Origin: Rhizobium hidalgonense | Lineage (GTDB): Bacteria > Pseudomonadota > Alphaproteobacteria > Rhizobiales > Rhizobiaceae | DNA length: 64,000 nt | Direction of reading: 5' to 3' | NCBI RefSeq assembly: GCF_002914525.1 | Contig: NZ_LODW01000057.1 | Location: 1-64,000, forward strand | Shown here: in pieces, positions 17,642 through 26,421 of the stretch | Position numbering within the stretch: position 1 is the first letter of the stretch | Layout of the letters: each line of letters opens with the position of its first letter | Notes under the pieces: model-generated | Database searches by the model: none | What the model was told of the DNA's origin: nothing | Seen by the model: the letters and a program-made list of their open reading frames with translations, nothing else | Program-made: the position numbers and the translations under genes

Positions 17642-18334
17642 TTGAAGCAAGTCAGGCGCAGAGAAATCATCAGGGCAGGGACGACCGTCGAGCAGATGGT
17701 GCGGGCGATCGCCGACATGATCGTCACCGGGCAGATGCTGCCCGGCGAGAAGCTTGATGAAGTCTCGCTCGCTGCTCGTTTCGAAGTCTCGCGCACACCG
17801 GTGCGCGAGGCGCTCCGTGAACTTGGGGCGATGGGGCTTGTCGACCGAGAGCCGAACCGCAGCGCCGTCGTCACCACCGTGACCGAAACCTATCTGCATT
17901 CGATGTTCGAGGCGATGGCGGAACTCGAAGCGATCTGCGCCAGGCTCTCGGCCGAGCGCATGACAGTCGATGAGCGGCGCACGCTGGAGCTGGAACACAA
18001 GGCATCGATGAAGCTGGTGCATACCGGCGCGGAAGAGGACTATGCGGCGCACAATACCGAATTCCATTCCCGCCTTTATCGCGGCGCGCATAATGATCAT
18101 ATCTACGAGACGGTGACGCAGACACGGGCACGGCTCGCACCCTTTCGACGAGCGCAGTTTCGGCTGCCCGGCCGCCTGGCAAAATCCTACGAGGAGCATG
18201 GCCGGATCGTAATTGCGATCATGCGAGCGGACGGTACTGCTGCCGCACAGGCAGCCTATTCCCATGTGGAGATGGTCAGCGATGCGAGCGCGGTCTTTGC
18301 CGCAACCGGCGAGCCGAGCGCGCGAAGCACCTGA
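17642..18334 (+). CDS. GntR-family regulator with FCD ligand domain
   Basis: Cytoplasmic transcription factor of 230 residues. The winged helix is at residues 12-75 (LPGEKLDEVSLAARFEVSRT then PVREALRELGAMGLV), followed by the helical FCD effector domain with metal-ligand style residues at HNTEFHSRLYRGAHN and EEHGRIVIAIMRADG. The start is a TTG at 17642: the frame has a stop just upstream and later ATGs would cut the HTH. It is divergent from the biuret operon and is the likely local controller. The effector is unknown; biuret, triuret or allophanate are candidates. Confidence 0.88.
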   Translation: MKQVRRREIIRAGTTVEQMVRAIADMIVTGQMLPGEKLDEVSLAARFEVSRTPVREALRELGAMGLVDREPNRSAVVTTVTETYLHSMFEAMAELEAICARLSAERMTVDERRTLELEHKASMKLVHTGAEEDYAAHNTEFHSRLYRGAHNDHIYETVTQTRARLAPFRRAQFRLPGRLAKSYEEHGRIVIAIMRADGTAAAQAAYSHVEMVSDASAVFAATGEPSARST

Positions 18335-18371
18335 CATCACGCGCGGTCCGTCCGCGACAAGGCGAAAGCCC

Positions 18372-18389
18372 CGGCGGCCGCAGCCGCCG
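18372..18389. terminator. hairpin between convergent gntR and nrtD
   Basis: CGGCGGC-CGCA-GCCGCCG is a perfect 7-bp stem in the 70-base gap between convergent genes. It is followed by short T runs on the plus strand, so it probably ends gntR transcription and may serve both directions. Confidence 0.55.
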
Positions 18390-18404
18390 CGGCTGCCTTT
18401 GCAT

Positions 18405-19202
18405 TTACTCCGCAGCCTCGATGAAGCGATGGCGTTCATAGAGGAACTTCAGCACGGCTTCGCGGCATTTCAGATATGTCCGGTCGGAGGCGAGTTCGAT
18501 GCGATGGCGGGGACGAGGCATCGTTACATCGAGTACTTCGCCGATGCGGGCCGCCGGGCCGTTGGTCATCATCACGATGCGATCGGACAGCAGCACCGCC
18601 TCATCGACGTCATGGGTGATCATCACCATCGTGTTGCCAAGCCGGGCATGGATCTCCATCACTGCGTCCTGAAGATGGGCGCGGGTCAGCGCATCGAGCG
18701 CGCCGAAGGGCTCGTCGAGCAGCAGGATCTTCGGCTCCATCGAAAGCGCACGCGCAATGCCGACGCGCTGTTTCATGCCCCCTGATATTTCCGAAGGCCG
18801 CTTGTCTCTCGCATGCGCCATCTGTACGAGATCGAGATTGGCCATGACCCAGTCGTGCCGCTCGGCCTTGGTCTTTGTTCTGCCGAAGACCTTGGAGACG
18901 GCGAGATTGACGTTCTCGTAGACCGTCAGCCAGGGCAGCAGCGAGTGGTTCTGGAAGACGACGGCACGTTCCGGACCCGGTTCGTTGACCTCGCGGTTTT
19001 CAAGCAGCACGGCGCCTGACGAAACCGGGGTCAGGCCGGCAATGAGGTTGAGCAGGGTCGACTTGCCGCAGCCGGAATGGCCGATGATCGAGACGAATTC
19101 ACCCTCTGAGATCGTCAGGTTGATGTCCTTCAGCACCTCGGCGCGAACGCCGCCCCGATCGAAATGTTTATCGATATGGTCGAGTTTGAGATAGGCGTTC
19201 AT
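18405..19202 (-). CDS. nrtD: nitrate-type ABC transporter ATPase
   Basis: Cytoplasmic ATPase of 265 residues. Walker A GHSGCGKST, Q-loop FQNHSLLPWLTVYENV, signature EISGGMKQRVGIARAL, Walker B ILLLDEPFGALD and switch His in ITHDVDEA are all intact. The sequence is of the NrtD/CynD group rather than the sulfonate group (compare FGRTKTKAERHDWV). It begins 11 bases after the nrtB stop with GAGGAG upstream. Third gene of nrtABD. No nitrate reductase is in the window, so the importer may feed an assimilatory enzyme encoded elsewhere; cyanate is the alternative substrate. Confidence 0.9.
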   Translation of the reverse strand: MNAYLKLDHIDKHFDRGGVRAEVLKDINLTISEGEFVSIIGHSGCGKSTLLNLIAGLTPVSSGAVLLENREVNEPGPERAVVFQNHSLLPWLTVYENVNLAVSKVFGRTKTKAERHDWVMANLDLVQMAHARDKRPSEISGGMKQRVGIARALSMEPKILLLDEPFGALDALTRAHLQDAVMEIHARLGNTMVMITHDVDEAVLLSDRIVMMTNGPAARIGEVLDVTMPRPRHRIELASDRTYLKCREAVLKFLYERHRFIEAAE

Positions 19203-19213
19203 AGATGCGCTCC

Positions 19214-20107
19214 TCAGCTGGCCATGGCGCCGCGGGTGACGAGTTTGCCGAGCGCTGCCACCAGCTTGTCGAGGGCGAAGCCAACGATGCCGATATAGGC
19301 GAGCGCGACGATGATGTCTGGAAGGCGCGACGAGTTCCAGGCGTCCCAGATGAAGAAGCCGATGCCGACGCCGCCGGTCAGCATTTCGGCCGCGACGATC
19401 GCGAGCCAGGAAAGGCCGACGCCGATTCTGAGGCCGGTGAAGATATAGGGCGCTGCCGAAGGCAGCATGATCTTCCAGAAAAATTCGAGCTGGTTGAGAC
19501 GCAGCACCTCGGCGACGTTGCGGTAGTCCTGTGGAATGTTGCGGACGCCAACGGCGGTGTTGATGATGACAGGCCAGATCGAGGTGATGAAGATCACGAA
19601 GATCGCAGAAGGACTGGAATCCTGGAAGGCTGCGAGCGACAGCGGCAGCCAGGCGAGCGGCGGGACCGTGCGCAGCACCTGAAAGATCGGATCTAGGCCG
19701 CGCATCGCCCAGACCGACTGGCCGATGATCGCACCGATGATGACGCCGGCGACCGCGGCAAGACCGAAACCATAAGCGACGCGCTGCAGCGAAACGAGCA
19801 CGCGCCAGCCGAGCCCGATATCTTGGGGACCGTAGTTGAAGAAGGGATAGGCGATCAGATCATAGCTCTCCTGCCAGACCTGATGCGGCGAGGGCAAAGA
19901 TGCATCCGCCGAGGAACACAGCACCTGCCAGACGAGCAGAACGAGCGCGAGAACGGCAATCGGCGGAACGACATTGCAAACTGCGGTCAACCCCGCCTGT
20001 CGAAGGTTGAACCGCGAGCCATGTTTGCCGGAAAACGGCACGATCTTTGCTGCCGGTTGGGCGGAGGCGACCGGGGAGGGATTTTGTTTATTTGCCAGGG
20101 CGGACAT
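19214..20107 (-). CDS. nrtB: nitrate-type ABC transporter permease
   Basis: Inner-membrane permease of 297 residues with a polar N-terminal tail of about 40 residues and six hydrophobic segments. FVIFITSIWPVIINTAVGVR and NIPQDYRNVAEVLRLNQLEF are the EAA-loop region that contacts the ATPase and match NrtB proteins closely in type. The ATG at 20107 has GAGGAG upstream; the open frame goes to 20143 but lacks a site. A hairpin at 20135-20157 separates it from the binding-protein gene. Confidence 0.92.
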   Translation of the reverse strand: MSALANKQNPSPVASAQPAAKIVPFSGKHGSRFNLRQAGLTAVCNVVPPIAVLALVLLVWQVLCSSADASLPSPHQVWQESYDLIAYPFFNYGPQDIGLGWRVLVSLQRVAYGFGLAAVAGVIIGAIIGQSVWAMRGLDPIFQVLRTVPPLAWLPLSLAAFQDSSPSAIFVIFITSIWPVIINTAVGVRNIPQDYRNVAEVLRLNQLEFFWKIMLPSAAPYIFTGLRIGVGLSWLAIVAAEMLTGGVGIGFFIWDAWNSSRLPDIIVALAYIGIVGFALDKLVAALGKLVTRGAMAS

Positions 20108-20134
20108 CGACGCGCTCCTCACAGGAATGAAAGG

Positions 20135-20157
20135 CCGGCGCACCGATGGCGCGCCGG
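20135..20157 (-). promoter_or_regulatory. intercistronic hairpin nrtA/nrtB
   Basis: CCGGCGC and GCGCCGG form a 7-bp stem with a 9-base loop, just 3' of nrtA and before the nrtB ribosome site. It has no T run, so it more likely stabilises the 5' message than terminates it. The same arrangement follows three other binding-protein genes in this window. Confidence 0.5.
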
Positions 20158-20165
20158 AGGCGGGG

Positions 20166-21464
20166 TCAGGCGACGGCCTTGATCGAAAGGCTGTCGAGAT
20201 AGGCGGAGGGGTTTTCGGGGTCGAAGACCTTGCCGTCGAAGAAGGTTTCCTTGCCGCGGGAAGACGATGCGGGAATATCGGCTGCAGCGACGCCGAGATC
20301 CTTGGCGGCCTCGCGCCAGATGTCTTCGCGGTTCACCTGGTTGACCAACGCCTTGACATCCGTCGTCGCTGGCAGGTTTCCCCAGCGGATGTTTTCCGTC
20401 ATGAACCAGCTATCGTGGCTCTTGAACGGATAGGAGGCGCCGTCCTTCCAGAACTTCATATAGAGGTCGGTGGCCTTGACCTCTCGGCCGTTACCATAAT
20501 TGATGTCGCCCTTGAGGCGGCCGAGCACATCTTTCGTCGGGACGTTGAACCATTGGCGCTTGCCGAGAATGTCGGCCATCTCCGCCTTGTTATCCATGCT
20601 TTCGCACCACTGCTGAGCTTCCATCACGGCCATCAGCAGCGCCTTGGCGGCATTGGGATTCTTTTCGATCCACTCGGCGCGCAGCCCCAGCGCCTTTTCG
20701 GGATGTCCCTTCCAGAGCTCGCCGGTGGTGGCTGCGGTAAAGCCGATACCCTGGTTGACGAGCTGCTCGTTCCACGGCTCGCCCACACAGAAGACGTCCA
20801 TGTTGCCGACCTTCATGTTGGCCACCATCTGCGGCGGCGGCACGACGATCGTCGAAACGTCCTTGTTCGGATCGATGCCGCCGGCGGCCAGCCAATAGCG
20901 GATCCAGAGGTCGTGGGTACCGCCCGGGAAGGTCATCGCCGCCTTGATTTCCTTGCCTTCGGCCTTCTTCTTCTCGAAGGCCGCCTTCAGCCTCGAGGCA
21001 TCGAGTTGCACGCCGGTGTCGGCATATTCCTTGGCGACGGAAATGCCCTGGCTGTCGAGGTTGAGCCGGGCCAGGATCGCCATCGGCACCGGCTTGTTGT
21101 TCTGCGTCACCTTGCCGGTGTGCATGAGATAGGGAAGCGGCGACAGGATATGCGCGCCGTCGATGCCGTTGGCAGCGCCGCCGAGCACGAGATTGTCGCG
21201 GGTCGCGCCCCACGAGGCCTGCTTGGCGACGTCCGTTTCGGGCAGGCCATATTTATCGAAAAGCCCCTTTTCCTTGGCGATAATCAGCGGTGCGGAATCC
21301 GTCAGGGCAATGAACCCAAGCTTGACGCCTTTCACCTCAGGACCTGGCCCAGCGGCGAAGGCGCCGGACGGAAAGGCAGTCTTGACGGCGCCGATGAGGG
21401 CGGCCGTTGCAGTTGTCTTCAGCATGGTACGGCGGGTGATGCCGGGTTTCGAATTTTTTGTCAT
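20166..21464 (-). CDS. nrtA: nitrate ABC transporter substrate-binding protein
   Basis: Binding protein of 432 residues with a Tat-type signal (TRRTMLKTTATAALIGAV). The mature domain begins VKLGFIALTDSAPLIIAKEK and contains FPGGTHDLWIRYWLAAGGID, VGEPWNEQLVNQGIGF and WKGHPEKALGLRAEWIEKNP, all hallmarks of NrtA/CmpA proteins that bind nitrate, nitrite or bicarbonate. The ATG at 21464 has AGAGGGAA upstream. A sigma-54 promoter at 21635-21650 and a leader with a terminator at 21499-21522 point to dual control. Confidence 0.93.
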   Translation of the reverse strand: MTKNSKPGITRRTMLKTTATAALIGAVKTAFPSGAFAAGPGPEVKGVKLGFIALTDSAPLIIAKEKGLFDKYGLPETDVAKQASWGATRDNLVLGGAANGIDGAHILSPLPYLMHTGKVTQNNKPVPMAILARLNLDSQGISVAKEYADTGVQLDASRLKAAFEKKKAEGKEIKAAMTFPGGTHDLWIRYWLAAGGIDPNKDVSTIVVPPPQMVANMKVGNMDVFCVGEPWNEQLVNQGIGFTAATTGELWKGHPEKALGLRAEWIEKNPNAAKALLMAVMEAQQWCESMDNKAEMADILGKRQWFNVPTKDVLGRLKGDINYGNGREVKATDLYMKFWKDGASYPFKSHDSWFMTENIRWGNLPATTDVKALVNQVNREDIWREAAKDLGVAAADIPASSSRGKETFFDGKVFDPENPSAYLDSLSIKAVA

Positions 21465-21498
21465 GCGCAGGTTCCCTCTGCTGGCTGAATTTGGACAC

Positions 21499-21522
21499 AA
21501 AAAAACGCCGCCGGAATGCGTT
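21499..21522 (-). terminator. intrinsic terminator in the nrtA leader (attenuator candidate)
   Basis: Read on the minus strand, AACGC-ATTCCGGCG-GCGTT is followed by an uninterrupted T7 run, about 35 bases before the nrtA start. Two further hairpins precede it (GGGG-TTCT-CCCC at 21530-21541 and GGAT-TGCC-ATCC at 21542-21553). A terminator inside a 5' leader implies antitermination. NasT/NasR-type ANTAR proteins do this in nitrate operons; I could not confirm their hexaloop signature here. Confidence 0.55.
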
Positions 21523-21634
21523 CACCGGAGGGGAGAACCCCGGATGGCAATCCTTGCGACGTCGGTGTCTTGTGTAAGCGCTTATGTCGCGCCTATCTGC
21601 ACCGATCGCCGTTGACCGATGCATTGTGAAGGCC

Positions 21635-21650
21635 TGCAATCAGCGTGCCA
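21635..21650 (-). promoter_or_regulatory. sigma-54 promoter of nrtABD
   Basis: On the minus strand the sequence is TGGCACGCTGATTGCA, a perfect fit to the RpoN consensus TGGCACG-N4-TTGCA with GG-N10-GC spacing. The predicted start near 21623 gives a leader of about 160 bases to nrtA. Confidence 0.85.
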
Positions 21651-21792
21651 ATTTCCAAAGCTCGGATAACCTCATGAACAGAATGACGAAATGCCGAAAA
21701 CAGGAATTGCCTATTTATTGGACGAAGAGAAAATGTGATCATGATTTATGCGTTTGTATTGCGCCTGCATTTGCAACAGCGTTCTATTTGTG

Positions 21793-21806
21793 CACCGCAC
21801 ACGGTG
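21793..21806. promoter_or_regulatory. inverted repeat, possible enhancer upstream of nrtA
   Basis: CACCG-CACA-CGGTG is a perfect inverted repeat about 145 bases upstream of the nrtA sigma-54 promoter, where an NtrC enhancer would sit. With flanking bases it reads TGCACC-N6-GGTGGC, close to the NtrC consensus TGCACC-N5-GGTGCA but one base too wide. It is also 54 bases before the divergent RidA-like gene. The gap 21465-21859 has no coding gene. Confidence 0.4.
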
Positions 21807-21859
21807 GCGAAATGGGGAGAAACTCGATATGACACGCTGTACTCTGGTTGGAGCAGGAC

Positions 21860-22255
21860 ATGCCGATGAAGAAGACTTTCAATCCGCCCTCTGTCCGCCG
21901 TCCGTTCGGTAATTATAATCATGGGCTGCTCGTGCCGCCGGGCGCGTCGCTGCTCGTCACCTCAGGCCAGCTCGGAATTGGTCTCGACGACGAAGTGCCG
22001 GAGGAGATCGGCAAACAGGCCGAGCTATGCTTCGAAGCGATCAAGGCCATCCTTGCCGATGCGGAGATGAGTTTTGCGGACGTTATCCGCATTTCCGGGT
22101 TCGTGACGAAACGGGAGGATTTCCCAGCCTATATGGCGGTGCGCGATCGCTATACGCTCGACCCGAAGCCCGTCTCGACACTGATCATCGTCGGCGGCTT
22201 CACCCGGCCGGATTTCCTTGTCGAAGTCGAGGTCACAGCCGCCAAGATATTATGA
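21860..22255 (+). CDS. RidA-family protein (YjgF/UK114)
   Basis: Small cytoplasmic protein of 131 residues, a trimer in known relatives, with the enamine/imine deaminase fold. LVTSGQLGIGLDDEVPEEIG and QAELCFEAIKAILADAEMSF followed by DVIRISGFVTKREDF and the C-terminal strand FLVEVEVTAAKIL are typical. The catalytic arginine position of true RidA (TRxxV) is not conserved; the loop reads VGGFTRPDFLVEVE, so the substrate may differ. Two ATGs (21860 and 21866) are plausible; GGAG favours the first. Divergent from nrtA and convergent with the reductase gene. Confidence 0.85.
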   Translation: MPMKKTFNPPSVRRPFGNYNHGLLVPPGASLLVTSGQLGIGLDDEVPEEIGKQAELCFEAIKAILADAEMSFADVIRISGFVTKREDFPAYMAVRDRYTLDPKPVSTLIIVGGFTRPDFLVEVEVTAAKIL

Positions 22256-22276
22256 TGTCCGGCGGCGCGATGCGCT

Positions 22277-22858
22277 TCAGAACCGTTCCATCGACGTCTT
22301 CACCTTCGCCAGAAACCTCTCCCGCGTTTCAGGCGTACAGTTGTTCATGTCGTAATGAGCGAGAAAGGTGACAGGCCGCAGCGGATTGATCTGTGCTCTC
22401 AGCACGCGCTTGACGATCTTCTTCGGCGGATTGCCGGCAACGAAGGCGCGGAATGGCGTTGCTCCATAAGTCAGCACCGCGGCAAGCTTCCTGATATGGC
22501 GTAGCCGCGATTCCACCTTGCTGTCGACGAGTTCGAAGGAGACGCCCGGTAGCCAGACGCGGTCGAAATAGCCTTTGAGGATCGCCGGGAAACCGAAATT
22601 CCAGACCGGCGTCACCAGCACGAGCCCTTCGGCTCGCTTCAGTCGCTCGACATAAGGTTTCACCAGCTCGGTATTGCCGGGATAATCGTGATAGATGAGC
22701 CGGTCGTGGCGAGAGAGCACGGGATCGAAATTCTCGGCATAGAGATCGCAGGCATCCACCTCGTGGCCGGCCTTGCGCAGGCTTTCCAGCGACTGTTGGT
22801 AGAGCGCCTTGCCGTAGCTTTCCTCCACCGGGTGCGAATGCAGCACAAGAACCCTCAT
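22277..22858 (-). CDS. flavodoxin-fold NAD(P)H oxidoreductase (KefF/MdaB-like)
   Basis: Cytoplasmic FMN- or FAD-binding reductase of 193 residues. MRVLVLHSHPVEESYGKALY is the P-loop for flavin phosphate, and VTPVWNFGFPAILKGYFDRV contains the active-site region with the usual GYFDRV signature. It is the last gene of the amidohydrolase operon; its start shares one base with the stop of the FAD oxidoreductase gene (TGATG). It probably delivers electrons or detoxifies quinones; its relation to the imported substrate is unknown. Confidence 0.85.
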   Translation of the reverse strand: MRVLVLHSHPVEESYGKALYQQSLESLRKAGHEVDACDLYAENFDPVLSRHDRLIYHDYPGNTELVKPYVERLKRAEGLVLVTPVWNFGFPAILKGYFDRVWLPGVSFELVDSKVESRLRHIRKLAAVLTYGATPFRAFVAGNPPKKIVKRVLRAQINPLRPVTFLAHYDMNNCTPETRERFLAKVKTSMERF

Positions 22859-24264
22859 CAGGCCTCCATGACGCTTGCAAGCCCTGGGAAGAGATAGTTC
22901 TTGCCGGCATCGAAATCGAAGTCTGGGTTCTCCCAGGCGATCATCTTGCCGGGGTTGAGCAACCCCTTGGGATCGGTTTCGTGTTTGAAGGCGAGCTGCA
23001 CCTTGTCGGTGCGCTTCATGCCGCCTTCCTCCAGCGTGTAACGGTGCGGATTGAAGATCGGGCAGCCGTGATCCTGGTGGATCTTGATAATCTCCTCGAG
23101 CCGCGCCTCACTAGTGTAGCGTACCAGCGGCAGGCCGGAGCACTGGATCTGCCCGTCGAACCGAATGAATTCGAGATGACCAGGGACCTCGTCGCCGAAG
23201 ATTTCCACCATTTTGGCGACCTTGGCGACGTGATCTGGTCCCGGGTACTGGACCTGCAGATAGGTGAAGCCGGGATCGACCTTCAGCGCCCGCAGCGTCG
23301 TGTGGTTCCAGGCAAGCTCATAGGCATGCGGAATACCCTTCATGCTCTCGACCTTGTCGGAGCGGAAGATGACCTCGCCCTTGTGGGCCGAGGTGAAGGC
23401 GAGAAAGGCATCTATCGCATGCGGCGCGATCATCAACACCACCACCGACTGGCCCTTGCGGATATAGGGCTTGTGGCGAGTGAAATAGTCGTGCGGAATG
23501 GGCGCCGCGATCGGCGCGATCTCTTTGACGAGGATGCCGTTGCATTTGGCAAGCGCATCCGAAAAGCGCACGCACGCCATGAAGTCATCGTAACCGACGA
23601 GAACGTCGACCCAGTCATAGGCAGGCGCGAGCGGCATCTCGATTTCGGTTATGATCCCGTTGGTGCCGTATGCATGGCTGACTTTCTGCAGGTCCCAGCC
23701 GGTGAGATCGAGCACGCGCGGCTCGGCTTCCATGGTGACGACGCGCAGGCGCAGAATGTTGCCGAGATCGCGCAAGCCACCCCAGGTGATCGAGCCGACG
23801 CCGCCGGAGCCGCCGGCGATAAAGCCGCCGACGGTCGCCATTTGCGCCGTCGAGGGATGGAACCGCAGCTCCTGGCCGGAATGGGCCTTGGTCTGCTTGT
23901 CGAGCTGGGCAATGATGATGCCGGGCTCGCAGATTACTCGGCCGGGATGGATCTCCTTGATCTTGTCCATGGCCGCAAGGTTCAGCACGATCCCGCCGGA
24001 GAGCGGCATCGCCTGGCCGTAATTGCCGGTGCCGCCGCCGCGGGGCGTGACCGGCACGCCGTGGGCGAAGGCGACCTTCAGCGTCCGGATGACATCGTCT
24101 TCGTTTTTCGGCGTGACGACGAGATCGGCCGTCACATTGTCGAGCTGCGCTTTCAGTATTGGCGAATACCAGTAAAAATCGCGGCTCTTCTGGCGCACCA
24201 GCGCCGGATTGTCTTCGATGGCGATGCCCTCGAGTTCTTGTCTGATCGTTTGATAATCCGGCAT
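22858..24264 (-). CDS. FAD-binding oxidoreductase, GlcD/PCMH type
   Basis: Flavoprotein of 468 residues. The PCMH FAD-binding domain occupies residues 40-220, with VPVTPRGGGTGNYGQAMPLS and the second phosphate loop ATVGGFIAGGSGGVGSITWG. The C-terminal FAD-oxidase cap ends with HRYTLEEGG and DPKGLLNPGKM, as in glycolate and D-lactate oxidases. The ATG at 24264 is one base past the stop of the amidohydrolase gene, and GGAG lies in the end of that gene. It presumably oxidises a hydroxy acid or ring intermediate produced by the amidohydrolase (inference). Confidence 0.88.
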   Translation of the reverse strand: MPDYQTIRQELEGIAIEDNPALVRQKSRDFYWYSPILKAQLDNVTADLVVTPKNEDDVIRTLKVAFAHGVPVTPRGGGTGNYGQAMPLSGGIVLNLAAMDKIKEIHPGRVICEPGIIIAQLDKQTKAHSGQELRFHPSTAQMATVGGFIAGGSGGVGSITWGGLRDLGNILRLRVVTMEAEPRVLDLTGWDLQKVSHAYGTNGIITEIEMPLAPAYDWVDVLVGYDDFMACVRFSDALAKCNGILVKEIAPIAAPIPHDYFTRHKPYIRKGQSVVVLMIAPHAIDAFLAFTSAHKGEVIFRSDKVESMKGIPHAYELAWNHTTLRALKVDPGFTYLQVQYPGPDHVAKVAKMVEIFGDEVPGHLEFIRFDGQIQCSGLPLVRYTSEARLEEIIKIHQDHGCPIFNPHRYTLEEGGMKRTDKVQLAFKHETDPKGLLNPGKMIAWENPDFDFDAGKNYLFPGLASVMEA

Positions 24265-24265
24265 G

Positions 24266-25579
24266 TCAGGCTCCAACGATGCTGTCGAGTTCACGATAGT
24301 CCGGCAGGCTGCGGTCGATCACCTTGCCGCGGCGAAGGACGACACGGTCGGACTGCGGACGGGAAAGAAATTCGCTCCAGCGCCTGGCGCTGAAGAGCAC
24401 GAGGTCGGCAGCAGTGCCGACAGCAATGCGGCCCATATCGGGCCGGCCGAGAATATCGGCGGGCGAGGTGGTGACGACGCGTGCGGCCGTATCCAGCGGA
24501 TGGTCGAGATGCAGTATGCGGACCGCCTCGCGGAACACTTCCACCGGGTCGAGATCGCCATAGGCGTAGAAGGGATCGCGGGTATTGTCGGAGGCAACGG
24601 CGGTTGCGACGCCGGCTGCCGCCAATTCGTGGAAAAGTGTCACGCCGCGCCAGCGCGGTGTGCGGCCTGGATAGCGGTCCTGCAAATAGAGGTTGCACAT
24701 TGGCAGCGAGACGATAGCAAGACGGGCCTCGGCGACGAGCTCGACCGTGCGTTTTGCGGTTTCCCCGTCCTGGCGGGCAAGCGAGCAGCAATGGCCGGCC
24801 GTCACCGTGCCGTCGAAGCGGTTGCGCAGCACCGCTTGCGCGATCGCCTTCAGGGTTTCTGCCGCCGGATCGTCGGTCTCGTCGACATGAAGGTCTACAT
24901 CGAGGCCGTTATCGGTCGCGGCTTTGAACAGCGCGTCGAGCTGGCTCTCGAGATCGGCGCTCATTCGGGTGACGCCGCCGATCAGCCCGCCCTTTTTGCG
25001 GACCAGGCCGACGAGATCGGCGAAATAGGCCGTGTCCGCCATGTTCTCCAGCGGAAAGAGCGCTACCGCCTGCAACGCGATCCTGTCCTTCCAGACATCG
25101 CGCATCTCGGCAAAGAGCTCGAAGGAGATGCGGTGCTGCGGCGCAAGGGAATCCAGATGAGTGCGGATCAGGCTGGTGCCGTGCGCGTAGGCGCAGCGCA
25201 GGGAAAACTCCATGCGCTTCTTCACGTCGCCAGCCGACCAGTGCGCTTCGCGGTCTGCGCGCACGGCCTCCAGCGCTCCCTGGAAATTGCCGTCCGGATT
25301 GGCGTTGCGCGGCCAGATGTGACCCTTGTCGAGATGCGTATGCATATCGGTGAAGCAGGGCCAGACCATGCCTTCCTTGAGGTCGGACTTCGCCAGTTCG
25401 ACCGGCGCTTCGCCCGGCGGCAGCAGGGCGGAAATCATGCCGTCGGCGATGACGATATCGGCCCTGACGAGCCCTTCGGCGGCGGGCGCTTCGTAACCGG
25501 CAACGGCGGCGGCAGGCAGCGTCGCGTTGCTCAGTACGAAGCGGCCGGCATTCGGCGGCGAAATAAAGGAATAGCTCAT
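24266..25579 (-). CDS. amidohydrolase, cytosine/creatinine deaminase-like
   Basis: Metal-dependent amidohydrolase of 437 residues. Metal ligands of the CodA family are visible: DMHTHLDKGHIW (HxH), VDLHVDETDDPAAETL, TAGHCCSLA and ASDNTRDPFYAYGDLDPVEV. CodA-type enzymes deaminate cytosine, isoguanine or creatinine. The start at 25579 shares one base with the permease stop (TGATG). An importer, an FAD oxidoreductase and a coregulated creatininase-family enzyme surround it, so a cyclic ureide or creatinine-like substrate is likely; this is inference from context. Confidence 0.85.
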   Translation of the reverse strand: MSYSFISPPNAGRFVLSNATLPAAAVAGYEAPAAEGLVRADIVIADGMISALLPPGEAPVELAKSDLKEGMVWPCFTDMHTHLDKGHIWPRNANPDGNFQGALEAVRADREAHWSAGDVKKRMEFSLRCAYAHGTSLIRTHLDSLAPQHRISFELFAEMRDVWKDRIALQAVALFPLENMADTAYFADLVGLVRKKGGLIGGVTRMSADLESQLDALFKAATDNGLDVDLHVDETDDPAAETLKAIAQAVLRNRFDGTVTAGHCCSLARQDGETAKRTVELVAEARLAIVSLPMCNLYLQDRYPGRTPRWRGVTLFHELAAAGVATAVASDNTRDPFYAYGDLDPVEVFREAVRILHLDHPLDTAARVVTTSPADILGRPDMGRIAVGTAADLVLFSARRWSEFLSRPQSDRVVLRRGKVIDRSLPDYRELDSIVGA

Positions 25580-26421
25580 CAGTTTTCCCGTTTCAGGCTG
25601 CTCTCGTGCCAGCGGTGCAGGGCAAGCCACGAAATGAACGAGGTGACGGCGAAGATCGCGACGCCGAGCAGGGAGAGCATCAGCAGCGCCGCAAAGAGGC
25701 GCGGAATGTTCAGCCGATACTGTGCTTCGAGGAGCCGGAAGGCGAGCCCGGAGCCGGCGCCGGCCGAGCCCGCGGCAAATTCCGCGACGACTGCGGCAAT
25801 CAGGGCAAGGCCACCGCCGATCCTGAGGCCGGTCATGAAATAGGGCTGCGCGGCCGGCAGCTTGAGAAAGAACAGCGTCTGCCAGCGGGAGGCGCCGTAA
25901 AGTTCGAACAGGTTGATGAGGTTGTGGTCGACGCTTTTCAGCCCCTGGACCATATTCGAAAGAATCGGGAAAAAGGCGACAAGGAAGGCGCAGATCAGCA
26001 ACGCCACCTGGGTCGACGGCGCATAGATCAGAATCAGCGGAGAGATCGCCACGACGGGTGTTACCTGCAGGATGACCGCGAGCGGATAGAAGGCGAGTTC
26101 GATCCAGCGCGACTGCACGAGGAAGATCGCAAAACCAACGCCGCCGACAAGCGCCAGAATCAGCGACAGGAAGGTGATCTTGGTGGTGACCCAGAGGGCG
26201 GGGGCGAGCGTGCCCCAGTCGGTCACCAGGGCGTTGGCGACGGCGGCCGGTCCGGGCAGGATGTAGGGCGGGACGCCCGACAGTTTGACGTAGATGGACC
26301 AGGACAGGATAAAAAGGGCGATGACCAGGAAAGGAATGGAAATGCGCAGCGCCAGATCGCGGCGCCTGGCGCTGGCTGCGCCTTTAGGACGCAACGGCGG
26401 TGCATCGGTTTCGTCGCGCAT
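25579..26421 (-). CDS. ABC transporter permease, SsuC/ThiX-like
   Basis: Inner-membrane permease of 280 residues with six segments and a polar N-terminal tail of about 25 residues. The EAA loop is NLFELYGASRWQTLFFLKLP, followed by AAQPYFMTGLRIGGGLALIA. It belongs to the group that works with NMT1-type binding proteins for pyrimidines, sulfonates and taurine. Its ATG overlaps the ATPase stop (TAATG) and its stop overlaps the amidohydrolase start, so ATPase, permease and enzyme are made as a coupled set. Confidence 0.9.
   Translation of the reverse strand: MRDETDAPPLRPKGAASARRRDLALRISIPFLVIALFILSWSIYVKLSGVPPYILPGPAAVANALVTDWGTLAPALWVTTKITFLSLILALVGGVGFAIFLVQSRWIELAFYPLAVILQVTPVVAISPLILIYAPSTQVALLICAFLVAFFPILSNMVQGLKSVDHNLINLFELYGASRWQTLFFLKLPAAQPYFMTGLRIGGGLALIAAVVAEFAAGSAGAGSGLAFRLLEAQYRLNIPRLFAALLMLSLLGVAIFAVTSFISWLALHRWHESSLKREN

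Noticed and set aside
21793..21806. Calling the CACCG-CACA-CGGTG palindrome a definite NtrC site
   Set aside because: Its half-site spacing is one base wider than the NtrC consensus, so I list it only as a candidate.
24263..25843. 526-codon plus-strand frame opposite the amidohydrolase
   Set aside because: Shadow of the metal-dependent hydrolase gene, with no recognisable motif of its own.
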